A DNA stretch of 64,000 nt from contig NZ_CANLQB010000001.1 of assembly GCF_947493125.1 (NCBI RefSeq), forward strand, positions 62,001 through 126,000, written 5' to 3'. The translations under genes and the position numbers were made by a program. Position 1 is the first letter of the stretch; each line of letters starts with the position of its first letter. The stretch is from an uncultured Roseobacter sp. GTDB taxonomy: Bacteria > Pseudomonadota > Alphaproteobacteria > Rhodobacterales > Rhodobacteraceae. Below, piece after piece: positions 1-9,329 of the stretch. The notes under the pieces were generated by a model. That model saw nothing but the letters and a program-made list of their open reading frames with translations, was not told the DNA's origin and did no database searches.

Positions 1-1
1 C

Positions 2-1060
2 GATGCGGCGAAAGAGACCGTTCTCGGCACTCGGCAACAGCTGATCAGTCTCGAACAGTCGGTGCTGCTGCGGGCGGTGTCGGCCTATCTGAATGTCGTC
101 GCTGCGCGGGAGTTCGTCTCTTTGCGTCAGAACAACCTGCGGCTGCTGACACAGGAATTGCGGGCCGCCCAGGATCGTTTTGAAGTGGGCGAGGTCACGC
201 GCACCGATGTCGCACAGGCCGAGGCGAGCCTGGCAGAGGCCCGCAGCGGCCTCGCGACGGCGCAGGGCGATCTGTTGCAGGCCGAGGAGGAATACCGCAG
301 CGTTGTGGGCAATGCGCCGGGCAATCTCTCCGCCCCGCCGTCGTTGCCGCGGTTGGAGACCAATGTGGAAAGCGCGCGCGCGCGGGCCATCCAGAGCCAT
401 CCGGACCTGCTCGCCGCGCAGCACTTCGTGGCGGTTGCCGAGCTCAACATCATGCGCGCCAAGGCGAGCCTGAAACCGACCGTGTCGGCGGTTGGTTCGC
501 TGGGGTTGACGGAGAACCTGGGCAACAGCAACTACACGCGCTCGGGCGATATCGGGATTGAATTGAGTGGGCCGATTTATCGCGGTGGCGGGCTCTCGGC
601 TGGAATTCGCTCTGCGATCGCGTCACGGGATGCGCAACGGGGCAATCTGATCGAGGTGCGCAAGCAGGTCTCCCAGGACGTGGGATCAGCCTATGCGTCG
701 CTGGCTGCGCAGCGCGCCAGCCTCCAGGCCAGCGAAGAGCGAATCCGCGCGGCACGGATCGCCTTTGAAGGCGTCCGGGAGGAGGCGACCCTGGGTGCGC
801 GCACCACCTTGGATGTTCTCGACGCGGAGCAGGAATTGCTCGATGCGGAGACCTCGCGCATTTCGGATCAGGCCAACCTCTATGTGGCGGCCTATGCTGT
901 CCTGCAGGCGACGGGGCGGCTCACGGCGCAAGATCTGTCGCTTGGGGTGCAGCAGTACGACCCCAATGCCTATTACAATTTGGTCAAGGACGCGCCTCTG
1001 CCCTCTTCAACCCAAGGACGGAAGCTGGACCGGGTGCTGCGCGCGCTGCAGAAACAATGA
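2..1060 (+). CDS. TolC-family outer membrane efflux protein, 3' part
   Basis: The reading frame is open from the left edge to a TGA at 1060, so the gene is cut at its 5' end and its signal peptide is missing. The visible ~352 residues show the long amphipathic helices typical of TolC/OEP proteins: Ala/Gln/Glu-rich heptads, a repeated architecture in two halves, and a strand region around SGPIYRGGGLSAGIR. The family forms trimeric outer-membrane channels for type I secretion or RND efflux. In many alphaproteobacteria this gene sits upstream of a DUF2497 (popZ) gene and valS; a small PopZ-like gene follows here after 69 nt. The substrate is unknown. Confidence 0.9.
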   Translation, partial: DAAKETVLGTRQQLISLEQSVLLRAVSAYLNVVAAREFVSLRQNNLRLLTQELRAAQDRFEVGEVTRTDVAQAEASLAEARSGLATAQGDLLQAEEEYRSVVGNAPGNLSAPPSLPRLETNVESARARAIQSHPDLLAAQHFVAVAELNIMRAKASLKPTVSAVGSLGLTENLGNSNYTRSGDIGIELSGPIYRGGGLSAGIRSAIASRDAQRGNLIEVRKQVSQDVGSAYASLAAQRASLQASEERIRAARIAFEGVREEATLGARTTLDVLDAEQELLDAETSRISDQANLYVAAYAVLQATGRLTAQDLSLGVQQYDPNAYYNLVKDAPLPSSTQGRKLDRVLRALQKQ

Positions 1061-1129
1061 TCTGGCCGGCGCGCCATTGTCTCGATGCGGCGTGGCAGGT
1101 ACAATCGTACCGTGTAGATCCGGAGCGAT

Positions 1130-1735
1130 ATGCCGAAGACCGATACAAATTCAGATGTGGAAGACATTCTGTCATCCATTCGGCGCCTGGTGAGTGACAA
1201 GGCCACACGAGGCACCGTGCGCGCTGCGTCGGATACCTTGGTGCTGTCTCCGCAGCAGCGGGTGTCCGAAGCCGACGTCCTGAAACTGCGCCCATCCGAT
1301 GCGGTGCACCTGCCGGAACCGCAGGCGGGTCAGCAGGGGGACCAGACCGCAGGATCGGACCTCGGGCTCGATGAGCTGTCCGCCAAGATCGCAGCGCTTG
1401 AGACGGAAATTGCGGAGACTGCAGATCAGTGGGAACCCGACGGGACCGGCAGCGATGACTATGCCGGCACTGCGGGCGCGGACATGGAGTGGTCGCAGGA
1501 GGGCGCGCTAGACGCGACAGGTGCGTCGCTGGATCCGGATGAGGCGGAGACCCCGGAGGCGGACGACCTTCAGAGTGCGGATCAAATTCTCGATGAGGCG
1601 GCGCTGCGGGATCTGGTGGCCGAGATCGTCCGGTCCGAACTGCAAGGGCCGCTTGGCGAGCGCATCACACGGAACATCCGCAAACTTGTGCGCCGCGAGA
1701 TTCACCGGGCGCTGGCGGCGCGCGATCTCAACTGA
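1130..1735 (+). CDS. PopZ-like (DUF2497-like) acidic small protein
   Basis: This 201-residue protein starts at an ATG preceded by CGGAG. It has three parts. A short N-terminal helix (residues ~8-20, VEDILSSIRRLVS) resembles the DUF2497 signature of the polar organiser PopZ (EEILASIRRII). A long Asp/Glu/Ala/Pro-rich middle looks disordered. A C-terminal helical block (~155-200, with GERITRNIRKLVRREIHRAL) is where PopZ has its oligomerisation helices. Position after a tolC-type gene, with valS ~9 kb away, recalls the common tolC-popZ-valS order. Known PopZ organises cell poles and tethers ParB; that role here is inference. Sequence identity outside the first helix looks weak. Confidence 0.6.
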   Translation: MPKTDTNSDVEDILSSIRRLVSDKATRGTVRAASDTLVLSPQQRVSEADVLKLRPSDAVHLPEPQAGQQGDQTAGSDLGLDELSAKIAALETEIAETADQWEPDGTGSDDYAGTAGADMEWSQEGALDATGASLDPDEAETPEADDLQSADQILDEAALRDLVAEIVRSELQGPLGERITRNIRKLVRREIHRALAARDLN

Positions 1736-1772
1736 TCAGCCGAAGGAAGAACCGGCGGCGTGAGAGCGTCCC

Positions 1773-3242
1773 TCAGGGCGTGCGCGTCGGGGGTCGCGCG
1801 ATGGTCAGCATATGGTCGAGGTCCATATGCCGCTCCAGATGGTCGGCCAGATCGTCCAGCGTTTGCTCCACCAGGGCATCATAGGCGGCGCGTGACGTCA
1901 GGCCAAACTGCGCGAGCCAGGCGCGTCGGAACGCGTCGGATGTAAAGATGCCGTGCAGGTAGCAGCCCTGGACACGCCCTGCGTAGGCGCTTGCCCCCTC
2001 CGGGCGGCCATCGACCTCGAGCCAGGGATGGGCGCAGTCCGGTCCGGTGGTCTCACCCATGTGGATCTCATATCCCGTCAACGCGGCCCCGCTGCTGCGG
2101 TGCGTTCCGGTGCTCAGGCGCAGTGTCTTGCGCGGAAGCAGGTCGGTGTCGATGTTCAGGTAGCCAAGGCCCTCCGCGCGTCCGGGTGGGCCTTCGATGC
2201 CCTGCGGGTCGGCAATCGACCGTCCCAGCATCTGATAGCCGCCACAGAGACCGAGAACGTGACCGCCCCGGCGCACATGGGCGGCGATGTCCACATCCCA
2301 GCCTTCGCGGCGAAGGGCTGCGAGATCGGCCAGCGTGGCCTTGCTGCCGCCCAGAAGCACCACGTCCGCCTCGGCGGGCAGGGGGGTGCCGGGAGGCACG
2401 ACGATCAACCGGACCTCCGCTTCTGCGGCGAGGGGGTCGAGATCGTCGAAGTTGGAGATGCGCGGCAGCTGTGGCACCACAATGGTGAGGCCGCGCCCGG
2501 CGGAGTTGGCACGCGCTGGCAGATCGGCGACGTCTTCGGCGGGCAGGTGCCCTGCGCTGGAAAACCAGGGGATGACGCCCAGGCAGGGCCAGCCCGTCCG
2601 GGCGCAGATATCGTCGCGCCCACCGTCGAAGAGCCGCACATCGCCGCGGAACTTGTTGATGGCAAAGGCCTTGATCAGGCTCTGGTCCTCTGTGTCCAAT
2701 ACCGCCTGCGTGCCTACGATTTGCGCGATGACGCCGCCCCGATCAATATCGCCCATGAGCACCACGGGCACATCTGCGGCCCTGGCAAAGCCCATGTTGG
2801 CGATGTCGCGGGCGCGCAGGTTGGTCTCGGCCGGACTGCCGGCCCCCTCCACCAGGATCAGATCACAGGTCTGACCGAGGCGGTCGAAGCTTTCCAGCAC
2901 ATAGGGCATCAGCTGGTCCTTGGCCTCGCCGAAGGCGCGGGCCTCCTGTGCGCCAAAGACCTGGCCTTGCACGATGATCTGGGCGCCCGTGTTGGACTGT
3001 GGCTTGAGCAGAACCGGGTTCATATCCGTGTGTGGCGGCACGCCGGCGGCCTTCGCCTGCAAGGCCTGTGCGCGCCCGATCTCGCCACCGTCGACGGTGA
3101 CCGCGGCATTGTTGGACATGTTCTGCGGCTTGAACGGGCGGACCGTGAGGCCGCGGCGTGTGTAGGCGCGCGCAAGCCCTGCCACGATGACGGATTTGCC
3201 GACATTGCTGCCGGTGCCCTGGATCATGAGTGCCCGCGCCAT
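1773..3242 (-). CDS. cobQ: Cobyric acid synthase CobQ
   Basis: This 489-residue glutamine-dependent amidotransferase amidates four side chains of adenosyl-cobyrinic acid a,c-diamide to give cobyric acid in cobalamin synthesis. The N-terminal ATPase domain begins GTGSNVGKS (residues ~9-17) and contains the family motif [12 protein letters not shown]. The C-terminal class I glutaminase domain shows GLCGGYQ with nucleophile Cys333 and a GCYLHG segment with His430. The frame stays open far upstream, but the ATG at 3242 (MARALMIQG) places the ATPase loop as in other CobQ proteins. It is divergent from the membrane gene at 3306 and no other cob genes are in the window. Confidence 0.96.
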   Translation of the reverse strand: MARALMIQGTGSNVGKSVIVAGLARAYTRRGLTVRPFKPQNMSNNAAVTVDGGEIGRAQALQAKAAGVPPHTDMNPVLLKPQSNTGAQIIVQGQVFGAQEARAFGEAKDQLMPYVLESFDRLGQTCDLILVEGAGSPAETNLRARDIANMGFARAADVPVVLMGDIDRGGVIAQIVGTQAVLDTEDQSLIKAFAINKFRGDVRLFDGGRDDICARTGWPCLGVIPWFSSAGHLPAEDVADLPARANSAGRGLTIVVPQLPRISNFDDLDPLAAEAEVRLIVVPPGTPLPAEADVVLLGGSKATLADLAALRREGWDVDIAAHVRRGGHVLGLCGGYQMLGRSIADPQGIEGPPGRAEGLGYLNIDTDLLPRKTLRLSTGTHRSSGAALTGYEIHMGETTGPDCAHPWLEVDGRPEGASAYAGRVQGCYLHGIFTSDAFRRAWLAQFGLTSRAAYDALVEQTLDDLADHLERHMDLDHMLTIARPPTRTP

Positions 3243-3305
3243 GGGTCTTCCTCTTCCCGTTTGGCGCAAGGTGACGCATGATCGGCGGAAGGAAAAGGAG
3301 CAAAT

Positions 3306-3884
3306 ATGAACACGCCGGCGCATTTGCTGATCGGAGCCGCCGTGATGGGGCGCAAGGGCAACCTCACCGTGGTTGGAGCGGCAATGATCGGCGCGCTCCT
3401 GCCGGACCTGTCGCTCTATCTGCTGGCGGGGAGCGCGCTTTATGTCTTTGGTATCCCGCCGCAGATCGTCTTTGACGAGCTTTACTTCTCGGAGGCGTGG
3501 CAGACCATCTTTGCCATTGACAATTCGTTTGTGGTCTGGGGGTGTCTGTTTGCCTTGGGGTTGTGGCGTGGTGTGCCCTGGGCGGTTGCGCTGACCGGCG
3601 CCGCGCTGCTGCACCTGTGCCTCGACTTTCCGCTCCATCACGACGACGGGCGGGCCCATTTCTGGCCTCTGTCAGGCTGGATCTTCGAAAGCCCTCTGAG
3701 CTATTGGGACCGGGACCACGGCGCGATGTGGCTGGCGCCCATCGAGGCTTTTCTTGCGACGCTGGCGGCGCTCGCCCTCTGGCAGCGCAGGTTCGGCTGG
3801 GGCATGCTGATGCTGGTCACGGCGCTGCTGGTCATGGAGATTTGGGTGGTACGCCAGTGGCTGTTTTTCTTCACAGACAGCTGA
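3306..3884 (+). CDS. Integral membrane protein, YdjM/metal-dependent-hydrolase-like
   Basis: This 192-residue protein has about four hydrophobic spans. An N-terminal [13 protein letters not shown] and a central histidine cluster ([13 protein letters not shown]) resemble the YdjM-like family of inner-membrane predicted metal-dependent hydrolases, whose HxxxD/HH residues may bind metal. An AGGAAAAGGAG run lies just before the start (about 3290-3301). It is divergent from cobQ with only ~63 nt between starts, and such neighbours are sometimes mislabelled as cobalamin proteins by association. The substrate is unknown; no function beyond a membrane location is supported by sequence. Confidence 0.8.
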   Translation: MNTPAHLLIGAAVMGRKGNLTVVGAAMIGALLPDLSLYLLAGSALYVFGIPPQIVFDELYFSEAWQTIFAIDNSFVVWGCLFALGLWRGVPWAVALTGAALLHLCLDFPLHHDDGRAHFWPLSGWIFESPLSYWDRDHGAMWLAPIEAFLATLAALALWQRRFGWGMLMLVTALLVMEIWVVRQWLFFFTDS

Positions 3885-3890
3885 AAACAC

Positions 3891-3920
3891 AAAAGCGCGC
3901 CTGCAGAGAGGCGCGCTTTT
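3891..3920. terminator. Bidirectional intrinsic terminator
   Basis: A perfect hairpin has arms AAAAGCGCGCCT and AGGCGCGCTTTT around a 6-nt loop (GCAGAG). It lies between the ends of the convergent genes at 3884 and 3942. The A-run on one side and T-run on the other make it usable from both strands. Confidence 0.9.
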
Positions 3921-3941
3921 GTCGGGTTGGACGTCGGTAGG

Positions 3942-4262
3942 TCAGGCCGCTTCGGCTTGCTGGGCCGCGTTGCGACGCTCGGATTCTTCGCGCGACAGTG
4001 CCACCGAGGTGCGCACACCCTTGCCGACGAATTCCATCAGGCCGGCCACAACCCGTTCATTGGGGTCGATCCCGGCACAGCTAAGCACTTCGCGACCATC
4101 GCGCGAGCGCGCCCAGCGGGCAATCTGTTCCGGACCATTGCCATATTTCTTGTCGTCCGCTATGGCGTCGTCCAATGCAGCCAGTACCACGGCTGCGAAA
4201 AGTTTACGTGCACGGTTGCCTTGCTCATTGTTAAAGGCTGTGCCGTCAACGAAATCCTTCAT
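3942..4262 (-). CDS. Conserved small cytosolic protein (possibly DUF6280)
   Basis: This 106-residue soluble protein starts at ATG 4262, after GAAAGGACGACGA on the coding strand. It is rich in Ala and charged residues, with motifs ARWARSRDGREVLSCAGI and GVRTSVALSREESERR. I recognise it as a conserved short protein of Rhodobacterales; the DUF6280 label is from memory and uncertain. No catalytic motif or membrane segment is visible. It ends against the shared terminator at 3891-3920 and is divergent from efp, with a 220-nt gap. Confidence 0.75.
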   Translation of the reverse strand: MKDFVDGTAFNNEQGNRARKLFAAVVLAALDDAIADDKKYGNGPEQIARWARSRDGREVLSCAGIDPNERVVAGLMEFVGKGVRTSVALSREESERRNAAQQAEAA

Positions 4263-4482
4263 TCGTCGTCCTTTCCATTATTCTTGCTCTTGTCTTTCCG
4301 GCGTGACGTCCCTTATGGCGAAGTCGAGGCGATTCGGATACCCTGTAATTGCATGGCTTGTATGCAAAATGCGCATGGCATTCTGCACCCGCAGCACGAG
4401 ATATCGTTGTCTTGTCACCACCCATCCCGCCAGATATAGGGAGCGTCAACAAATCATCAACCTTTCGCCATGGTCCGCCTAG
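4263..4482. promoter_or_regulatory. Divergent intergenic region with an inverted repeat
   Basis: This 220-nt gap separates the starts of the 106-residue protein gene (minus strand) and efp (plus strand), so it must carry promoters for both. It contains the inverted repeat TTGCAT-N7-ATGCAA at 4349-4367, a plausible operator. No recognisable Shine-Dalgarno sequence precedes the efp ATG. Nothing else was recognised. Confidence 0.4.
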
Positions 4483-5046
4483 ATGCCTAAAATCAACGGA
4501 AACGAAATCCGCCCCGGAAACGTTCTGGAGCATAACGACGGTCTGTGGGCGGCTGTCAAAGTCGATCATGTGAAACCTGGCAAGGGCGGGGCTTTCGCTC
4601 AGGTGGAACTGCGCAACCTGCGAAATGGTTCCAAATTGAATGAAAGGTTCCGCAGCGCCGACAAGGTCGAGCGGGTACGTCTGGAGCAGAAAGACCAGCA
4701 GTTTCTCTATGAAGATGCGGGCATGCTGATCGTGATGGACACCGAAACCTATGAGCAGGTGCAATTGCCGGTGGAGCTATTGGGAGAGCGCCGTCCGTTT
4801 CTGCAGGACGGAATGACCATCGTTGTGGAATTCTACGAAGACGAGGCGCTGAACGCCACATTGCCGCAGAAGGTGACCTGCAAGGTGGTCGAGACCGAAC
4901 CGGTGGTGAAGGGCCAGACGGCGGCCAATTCCTTCAAGCCGGCCGTGCTGGACAATGGCGTCAAGGTCATGGTGCCGCCGTTTGTCGGTCAGGACGAAGA
5001 CATCGTGGTCAATACTGAAACCATGGAATACGCCGAGCGCGCCTGA
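4483..5046 (+). CDS. efp: Elongation factor P
   Basis: This 187-residue protein is the usual EF-P length. It binds between the P and E sites of ribosomes stalled on polyproline and speeds peptide bond formation. The KOW-like N-terminal domain ends with the tip loop KPGKGGAF, where Lys34 is at the position beta-lysylated in E. coli. Two OB domains follow and the C-terminus carries the conserved [11 protein letters not shown]. No EpmA/EpmB or EarP genes are in the window, so the modification state cannot be judged. The start [13 protein letters not shown] is unambiguous by homology despite a weak ribosome binding site. Confidence 0.97.
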   Translation: MPKINGNEIRPGNVLEHNDGLWAAVKVDHVKPGKGGAFAQVELRNLRNGSKLNERFRSADKVERVRLEQKDQQFLYEDAGMLIVMDTETYEQVQLPVELLGERRPFLQDGMTIVVEFYEDEALNATLPQKVTCKVVETEPVVKGQTAANSFKPAVLDNGVKVMVPPFVGQDEDIVVNTETMEYAERA

Positions 5047-5055
5047 TCTGTCCGC

Positions 5056-5796
5056 TCAGGCGTCTGTCCGCGTGACGGTGGCGTCGCCGGCGGCCATGTC
5101 GCCCACGGCGCGGTCATAGCGCAGGTAGGCCAGCCCCCTGTCCGCCGACCGGCTGAGCAAGGTACCTGCGACCTTCCCGTTCGAGAGGATTTCGGTGCCC
5201 ACCTCTGCCGGACCCGAAACGCTGACCTGTGCAAGCCCTTTGCGCAGGTCGGTTTTGTGCTTCATCCGTGCGGTCACCTCTTGCCCGACATAGCAGCCCT
5301 TGCGGAAATCGACGCCCGAGAGGCGTTCGAACCCGACCTCGAGGATGAAGGTGTCAGGTGTCAACTCCACCCCAGTCTCCGGGATCAGATGGGCGACCCG
5401 CAGTGCTGTCCAGTCGATGCTGTCGTCCTCCTGCGGTGTTTCGCGATACGCGCGCCAGCCGAGGGCCGGGTGCCGGGGGTCGGCGAACCCGTCTTCCGGC
5501 ATGTCCTCCACACCGCGGTGCAGATGGAGCGGGGCCGTTTCAATCGTCACATTGGCCCGCAGCTTGTACATGGTCAGTCGCTGGCTCAGCATGTCGCCCA
5601 GGCTTTCCGCGACGTCGAGCAGAATGCCTTCTTCCGCAGGGACCAGGAAGAAGTCCGCAATATATTTACCCTGCGGTGTCAGAAGAGCGGCATAGACGAG
5701 GCCTTCGGTGAGCCGCTCGACATCATTGGTGATCAGCCCCTGCAGGAAGTCCCGCGCGTCGGGGCCGGTGATCTTCAGGATGCGACGTTTGGTCAT
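5056..5796 (-). CDS. ygfZ: YgfZ/GcvT-like folate-binding Fe-S maintenance protein
   Basis: This 246-residue protein starts at ATG 5796 with AGGAGG nine nt upstream. It shows the family signature KGCYVGQE, with Cys168, near the C-terminal third and an aminomethyltransferase-like fold throughout. YgfZ binds tetrahydrofolate and supports assembly or repair of certain [4Fe-4S] enzymes; the conserved Cys is needed in E. coli. It is convergent with efp (10-nt gap) and divergent from the glycosyltransferase gene. Confidence 0.93.
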   Translation of the reverse strand: MTKRRILKITGPDARDFLQGLITNDVERLTEGLVYAALLTPQGKYIADFFLVPAEEGILLDVAESLGDMLSQRLTMYKLRANVTIETAPLHLHRGVEDMPEDGFADPRHPALGWRAYRETPQEDDSIDWTALRVAHLIPETGVELTPDTFILEVGFERLSGVDFRKGCYVGQEVTARMKHKTDLRKGLAQVSVSGPAEVGTEILSNGKVAGTLLSRSADRGLAYLRYDRAVGDMAAGDATVTRTDA

Positions 5797-5877
5797 GTGG
5801 GCCTCCTCTTTGGGCGATGAATGTCATATAGAGAGCCCGCCGCCAAGAAGAAGAGGGTGGGCGAGAGGGAAAGACGC

Positions 5878-6552
5878 ATGCGGGCACCGATCTCGGTGGT
5901 GATACCAACGCTGAATGCCGAAGCGCAGCTGGGCGGCTGCCTCGCAGCACTTGTGCCGGGGCTGGAGGCTGGCCTGATCCGCGAGCTGATCGTGAGCGAC
6001 GGCGAGTCCGAGGACGCGACGGTTGCGGTGGCCAGGGCGTGGGGCGCCGAGGTGGTGACCGGCCCGCCCTCACGTGGGGGGCAGCTGGCGCGGGGCTGTG
6101 ATACGGCGCAGGGGGCGTGGATCCTGATCCTGCATGCGGATACGCAGCTGCGGAGTGGCTGGGTCGGGCCTGTTATCCTGCATTTGGATACGCGGCGGGC
6201 CGGCTGGTTCCGGCTGGCCTTCGCCCGTGGCGGTCTGGCCGGGCGCATTGTTGCCGGCTGGGCCAACCTGCGCAGCCGCATGGGGCTGCCCTATGGCGAT
6301 CAGGGACTGTTGCTGCCCAGGGCGCTCTATGCAGATGTTGGGGGCTATCCGGACCAGCCACTCATGGAGGATGTGGCCCTGGCGCGCGCGCTCAAGGGCA
6401 AACTCATGGGCATTGACGCGGTGGCTGAGACCAGCCCTGCCCGCTATCACGCACAGGGCTGGCTTCGGCGGGGGGCGCGCAACCTCTGGACCCTGCTGAG
6501 GTATTTTTCCGGTGTGTCGCCGGACCGTCTGGCGCAGAGCTATCGACGTTGA
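5878..6552 (+). CDS. Family 2 glycosyltransferase (TIGR04283-like)
   Basis: This 224-residue GT-A type glycosyltransferase has the N-terminal strand ISVVIPTLNAE, the nucleotide-sugar segment LIVSDGESEDAT, a DxD-like ILHADTQ, and MEDVALARALKGK near the acceptor site. Length and motifs match the short family often called rSAM/selenodomain-associated transferase 2. No arsenic or rSAM partner is next to it. The frame is open from 5821, but ATG 5878 starts directly before the first beta strand and follows GAGAGGGA. The sugar and acceptor are unknown. Confidence 0.88.
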   Translation: MRAPISVVIPTLNAEAQLGGCLAALVPGLEAGLIRELIVSDGESEDATVAVARAWGAEVVTGPPSRGGQLARGCDTAQGAWILILHADTQLRSGWVGPVILHLDTRRAGWFRLAFARGGLAGRIVAGWANLRSRMGLPYGDQGLLLPRALYADVGGYPDQPLMEDVALARALKGKLMGIDAVAETSPARYHAQGWLRRGARNLWTLLRYFSGVSPDRLAQSYRR

Positions 6553-6638
6553 AGAGCGCCTCGCGCAGCGGCGGTCTTCGTGATTGACCACCTGCGTTTC
6601 GGGGCTAGAGTGGCAGCACGCCAAAAAGGACAGCCCTT

Positions 6639-7853
6639 ATGCCCCAAATGCCCAACGTCCCTTCCGGACGCGGATATCTTGCGATACCGGGACCCTCGGT
6701 GATGCCCGAGGCAGTGCTCTCCGCCATGCACCGGCCCGCGCCCAATATCTATGCGGGTGAGCTGCCTGAGATGATGCCGGGCATTGTGGCTGATCTGAAA
6801 CGGGTGGCGCGGACCGATGGCCATGTGGCGATCTACATCGCCAATGGGCACGGGGTCTGGGAGGCGTCGCTTGCCAATGTGATCGCGCCGGGCGACAAGG
6901 TGCTCGTGCCCTCCACCGGCCACTTCGGCATGGGCTGGGCGGGCATGGCCGAAGGGCTCGGCGCAGAGGTCGAGGTGATTGACTTCGGCAAGGCGGCCCC
7001 GATGGAGATGGCGCCCATCGCCGAGGCGCTGGCAGCCGACACCATGCATCGGATCAAGGCGGTGCTTGCGGTGCATGTGGACACCTCTAGCTCGGCCCGC
7101 AACGACATCGCGGCCCTGCGCGCGACCCTGGACGCGGCAGGGCATCCGGCGTTGCTGATGGCCGATTGCATCGCCTCGCTGGGCTGCGATGTCTTCGAGA
7201 TGGATGCGTGGGGTGTCGATGTGATGGTGGCAGGCTGTCAGAAGGGGCTGATGGTGCCGCCGGGCGTCGGGTTCGTCTTCTTCAATAACAAGGCTGCCGA
7301 TGTGCGCGCCGCGATGCCACGGGTCAGCAACTATTGGGACTGGCACCCGCGGGCAGAGCCGGATGACTTCTGGCAATACTGGAACGGCACCGCGCCCACA
7401 CATCATATCTATGGGCTGCGGGCGGCGCTCGATCTGATCCACGCCGAGGGTATGGAGGCTGTCTGGGCGCGGCACGAGCGACTGGCGCGCGCCATCTGGG
7501 CCGCCTGTGACGCCTGGGGCCGCGAGGGGTCATTGCGGATGAACATGGCGGACCCGAAAGACCGCAGCCGTGCGGTCACCTCGCTGCGTCTTGACCCGCC
7601 GCTGGCCAGCGACCTGCGGGCCTGGACCGAGGCGCATCTGGGCCTGACGCTCGGCATCGGTCTGGGCATGGTGGACAAGGCGGATCCCGCCTGGCACGGC
7701 CATTTCCGGCTCGGTCACATGGGACATGTGAATGGGCAGATGATCATGGGGCTTCTCGGCGGGATGGAGGCGGGCATGTGCGCCCTCAACATCCCGCATG
7801 GACCCGGCGCGCTTGCTGCTGCGGCTGCGGTGATCGGCGAGGTCAGCGCTTAG
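6639..7853 (+). CDS. Class V aminotransferase, serine/alanine-glyoxylate type
   Basis: This 404-residue PLP enzyme opens with YLAIPGPSVMPEAVL, typical of alanine/serine-glyoxylate aminotransferases. It has the cofactor Asp176 (ADCIASLG) and the Schiff-base Lys202 in GCQKGLM. These enzymes move an amino group from serine or alanine to glyoxylate, or use related pairs. Two sarcosine oxidase operons elsewhere in the window make a link to glycine/serine C1 metabolism plausible but unproven. Its 3' end overlaps the convergent small membrane gene by 11 nt. Confidence 0.9.
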   Translation: MPQMPNVPSGRGYLAIPGPSVMPEAVLSAMHRPAPNIYAGELPEMMPGIVADLKRVARTDGHVAIYIANGHGVWEASLANVIAPGDKVLVPSTGHFGMGWAGMAEGLGAEVEVIDFGKAAPMEMAPIAEALAADTMHRIKAVLAVHVDTSSSARNDIAALRATLDAAGHPALLMADCIASLGCDVFEMDAWGVDVMVAGCQKGLMVPPGVGFVFFNNKAADVRAAMPRVSNYWDWHPRAEPDDFWQYWNGTAPTHHIYGLRAALDLIHAEGMEAVWARHERLARAIWAACDAWGREGSLRMNMADPKDRSRAVTSLRLDPPLASDLRAWTEAHLGLTLGIGLGMVDKADPAWHGHFRLGHMGHVNGQMIMGLLGGMEAGMCALNIPHGPGALAAAAAVIGEVSA

Positions 7854-8070
7854 GCGCGATGGCCCAGCGGGCCTCCTCGGCGCGGCGGCGCTGGTCCAGC
7901 CAATCCACCCAGCGGTTCACCGCGAGGCCCAGGAATATTGCCGCGATCAGCCCCCAGATCGCGAAGAGAAACAGCAGGATCCAGGTCAGATTGACCCCAA
8001 ACATCACGATGCAGGCCGTGGTGTAGTTCGGCGCCCGCCCGAGCTTGTCTCTGTCCATATCGTGTCTCAT
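7843..8070 (-). CDS. Small membrane protein, one to two spans
   Basis: This ~75-residue protein has a hydrophobic stretch from about residue 15 to 50 (ACIVMFGVNLTWILLFLFAI, then GLIAAIFLGLAV) that could form two short spans. A basic C-terminus (DQRRRAEEARWAIAPKR) follows. The frame opens at a GTG at 8100. ATG 8070 (MRHDMDRDKLG) or ATG 8058 are likelier starts, and the choice is not certain. It lies 42 nt downstream of the hisC-like gene on the same strand and may be co-transcribed. Function unknown. Confidence 0.7.
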   Translation of the reverse strand: MRHDMDRDKLGRAPNYTTACIVMFGVNLTWILLFLFAIWGLIAAIFLGLAVNRWVDWLDQRRRAEEARWAIAPKR

Positions 8071-8112
8071 CCGTTGCCGCTTCTGCGGAGTATAGACCAC
8101 CAGTGGCGCGCG

Positions 8113-9216
8113 TCAGCCCATTTCTACGGCGCGGACGGCGACGGGCAGGATCTCGGTCAGGATGTCGAGCTGCGCGGGCGTGCCGCAACTGATCCGGATG
8201 CAGCGGTTTTGCGGCGCGGCGAGCGGCATGCGGATGAAGACCCCGCGTGACACCATCTCGTAGAGCACCGCCTTGGCGTACTCCGGGCCACCGCCGCAGT
8301 CGATGGCGACGAAGTTGGCCGCCGACGGGATCGGCTTGAGGCCGTTCTTGCGGGCGATGTCCGCGATCCGGTTGCGCGAGGCCACAATCCGCGCCTGCAC
8401 CGATCGCAGCCAGGTCTGATCATCGAGGGCCGCAAGCGCACCTGCCTGTGCGGCGCGGTTCATGCCGAAATGGTTGCGCACCTTGTCGAAGGCCGCAATC
8501 AGATCCGGTGCACCGATGGCATAGCCCACACGCGCGCCTGCCAGCCCGTAAGCCTTTGAAAAGGTGCGCATCCGGATCACACGCGGGTCATCCATCGGAA
8601 GCGGCAGGGCGACGCCTTGCGGGGCGCACTCCAGATAGGCTTCATCCAGCACCAGAAGCGTGCCCTCCGGCAGATGCTGAAGTGCAGCCACGATATCCGT
8701 GCCGTCATGTGCGGTGCCCATCGGGTTGTCTGGGTTGGCGAGGTAAACGAGCTTGGCATCGACCTCGGCGGCCTTTTTGAAGAGTGCGTCAACATCTTCC
8801 TTGTCGTCGCGGTAGGGCACCTTGTGCAGGACACCGCCATAGCCTTCCACGTGATAGTTGAAGGTCGGATAGGCACCATCGGATGTCACCACCGCATCGC
8901 CCGGGGCCACCATGATCCGGACGAGATAGCCCAACAGCCCGTCGATCCCTTCGCCCACCACGATCATATCCGGCGTGATGCCGTGATGATCGGCGAGTGC
9001 CTCGCGCAGCTCAAAGCTTTCGGGATCGCCGTACATCCAGTGCTGCGTCTCAGCCATGGCACGGATCGCGATGGGCGAGGGGCCGAATACGTTTTCATTG
9101 GCCCCGAGCCGCGCGTCGAAGAGCCGCGCGCGCGCGCGCTCCTGTGTTTCGGGGCCGACGAAGGGCACGGTGTCGGGCAGGGATTGGGCAAGGGAGGTCA
9201 GGCGGAATTCAGTCAT
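8113..9216 (-). CDS. hisC: Histidinol-phosphate-type aminotransferase
   Basis: This 367-residue fold-type I PLP aminotransferase has LGANENVFGPSP near the N-terminus, the cofactor motifs ANPDNPMG (~160-167) and LVLDEAY (Asp190, Tyr193), and the Schiff-base Lys221 in RTFSKAYGLAGARVGYA. HisC converts imidazole acetol phosphate to histidinol phosphate. No other his genes are nearby and paralogues acting on aromatic amino acids are common, so the exact substrate is less certain than the family. Confidence 0.88.
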   Translation of the reverse strand: MTEFRLTSLAQSLPDTVPFVGPETQERARARLFDARLGANENVFGPSPIAIRAMAETQHWMYGDPESFELREALADHHGITPDMIVVGEGIDGLLGYLVRIMVAPGDAVVTSDGAYPTFNYHVEGYGGVLHKVPYRDDKEDVDALFKKAAEVDAKLVYLANPDNPMGTAHDGTDIVAALQHLPEGTLLVLDEAYLECAPQGVALPLPMDDPRVIRMRTFSKAYGLAGARVGYAIGAPDLIAAFDKVRNHFGMNRAAQAGALAALDDQTWLRSVQARIVASRNRIADIARKNGLKPIPSAANFVAIDCGGGPEYAKAVLYEMVSRGVFIRMPLAAPQNRCIRISCGTPAQLDILTEILPVAVRAVEMG

Positions 9217-9329
9217 GGCGTCACATAAAACGGTGCTGCCCGGTTCGGCAAGAGCGTGACTTCCCCAACGTTTGTCTGGCTATTGCAGCGCTGCAACGGT
9301 CAAATGGGTCAAACAGCAGGAGGCTTCCG

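Noticed and set aside
1953-3281. 442-residue open frame antisense to cobQ
   Set aside because: Shadow of cobQ; no motif.
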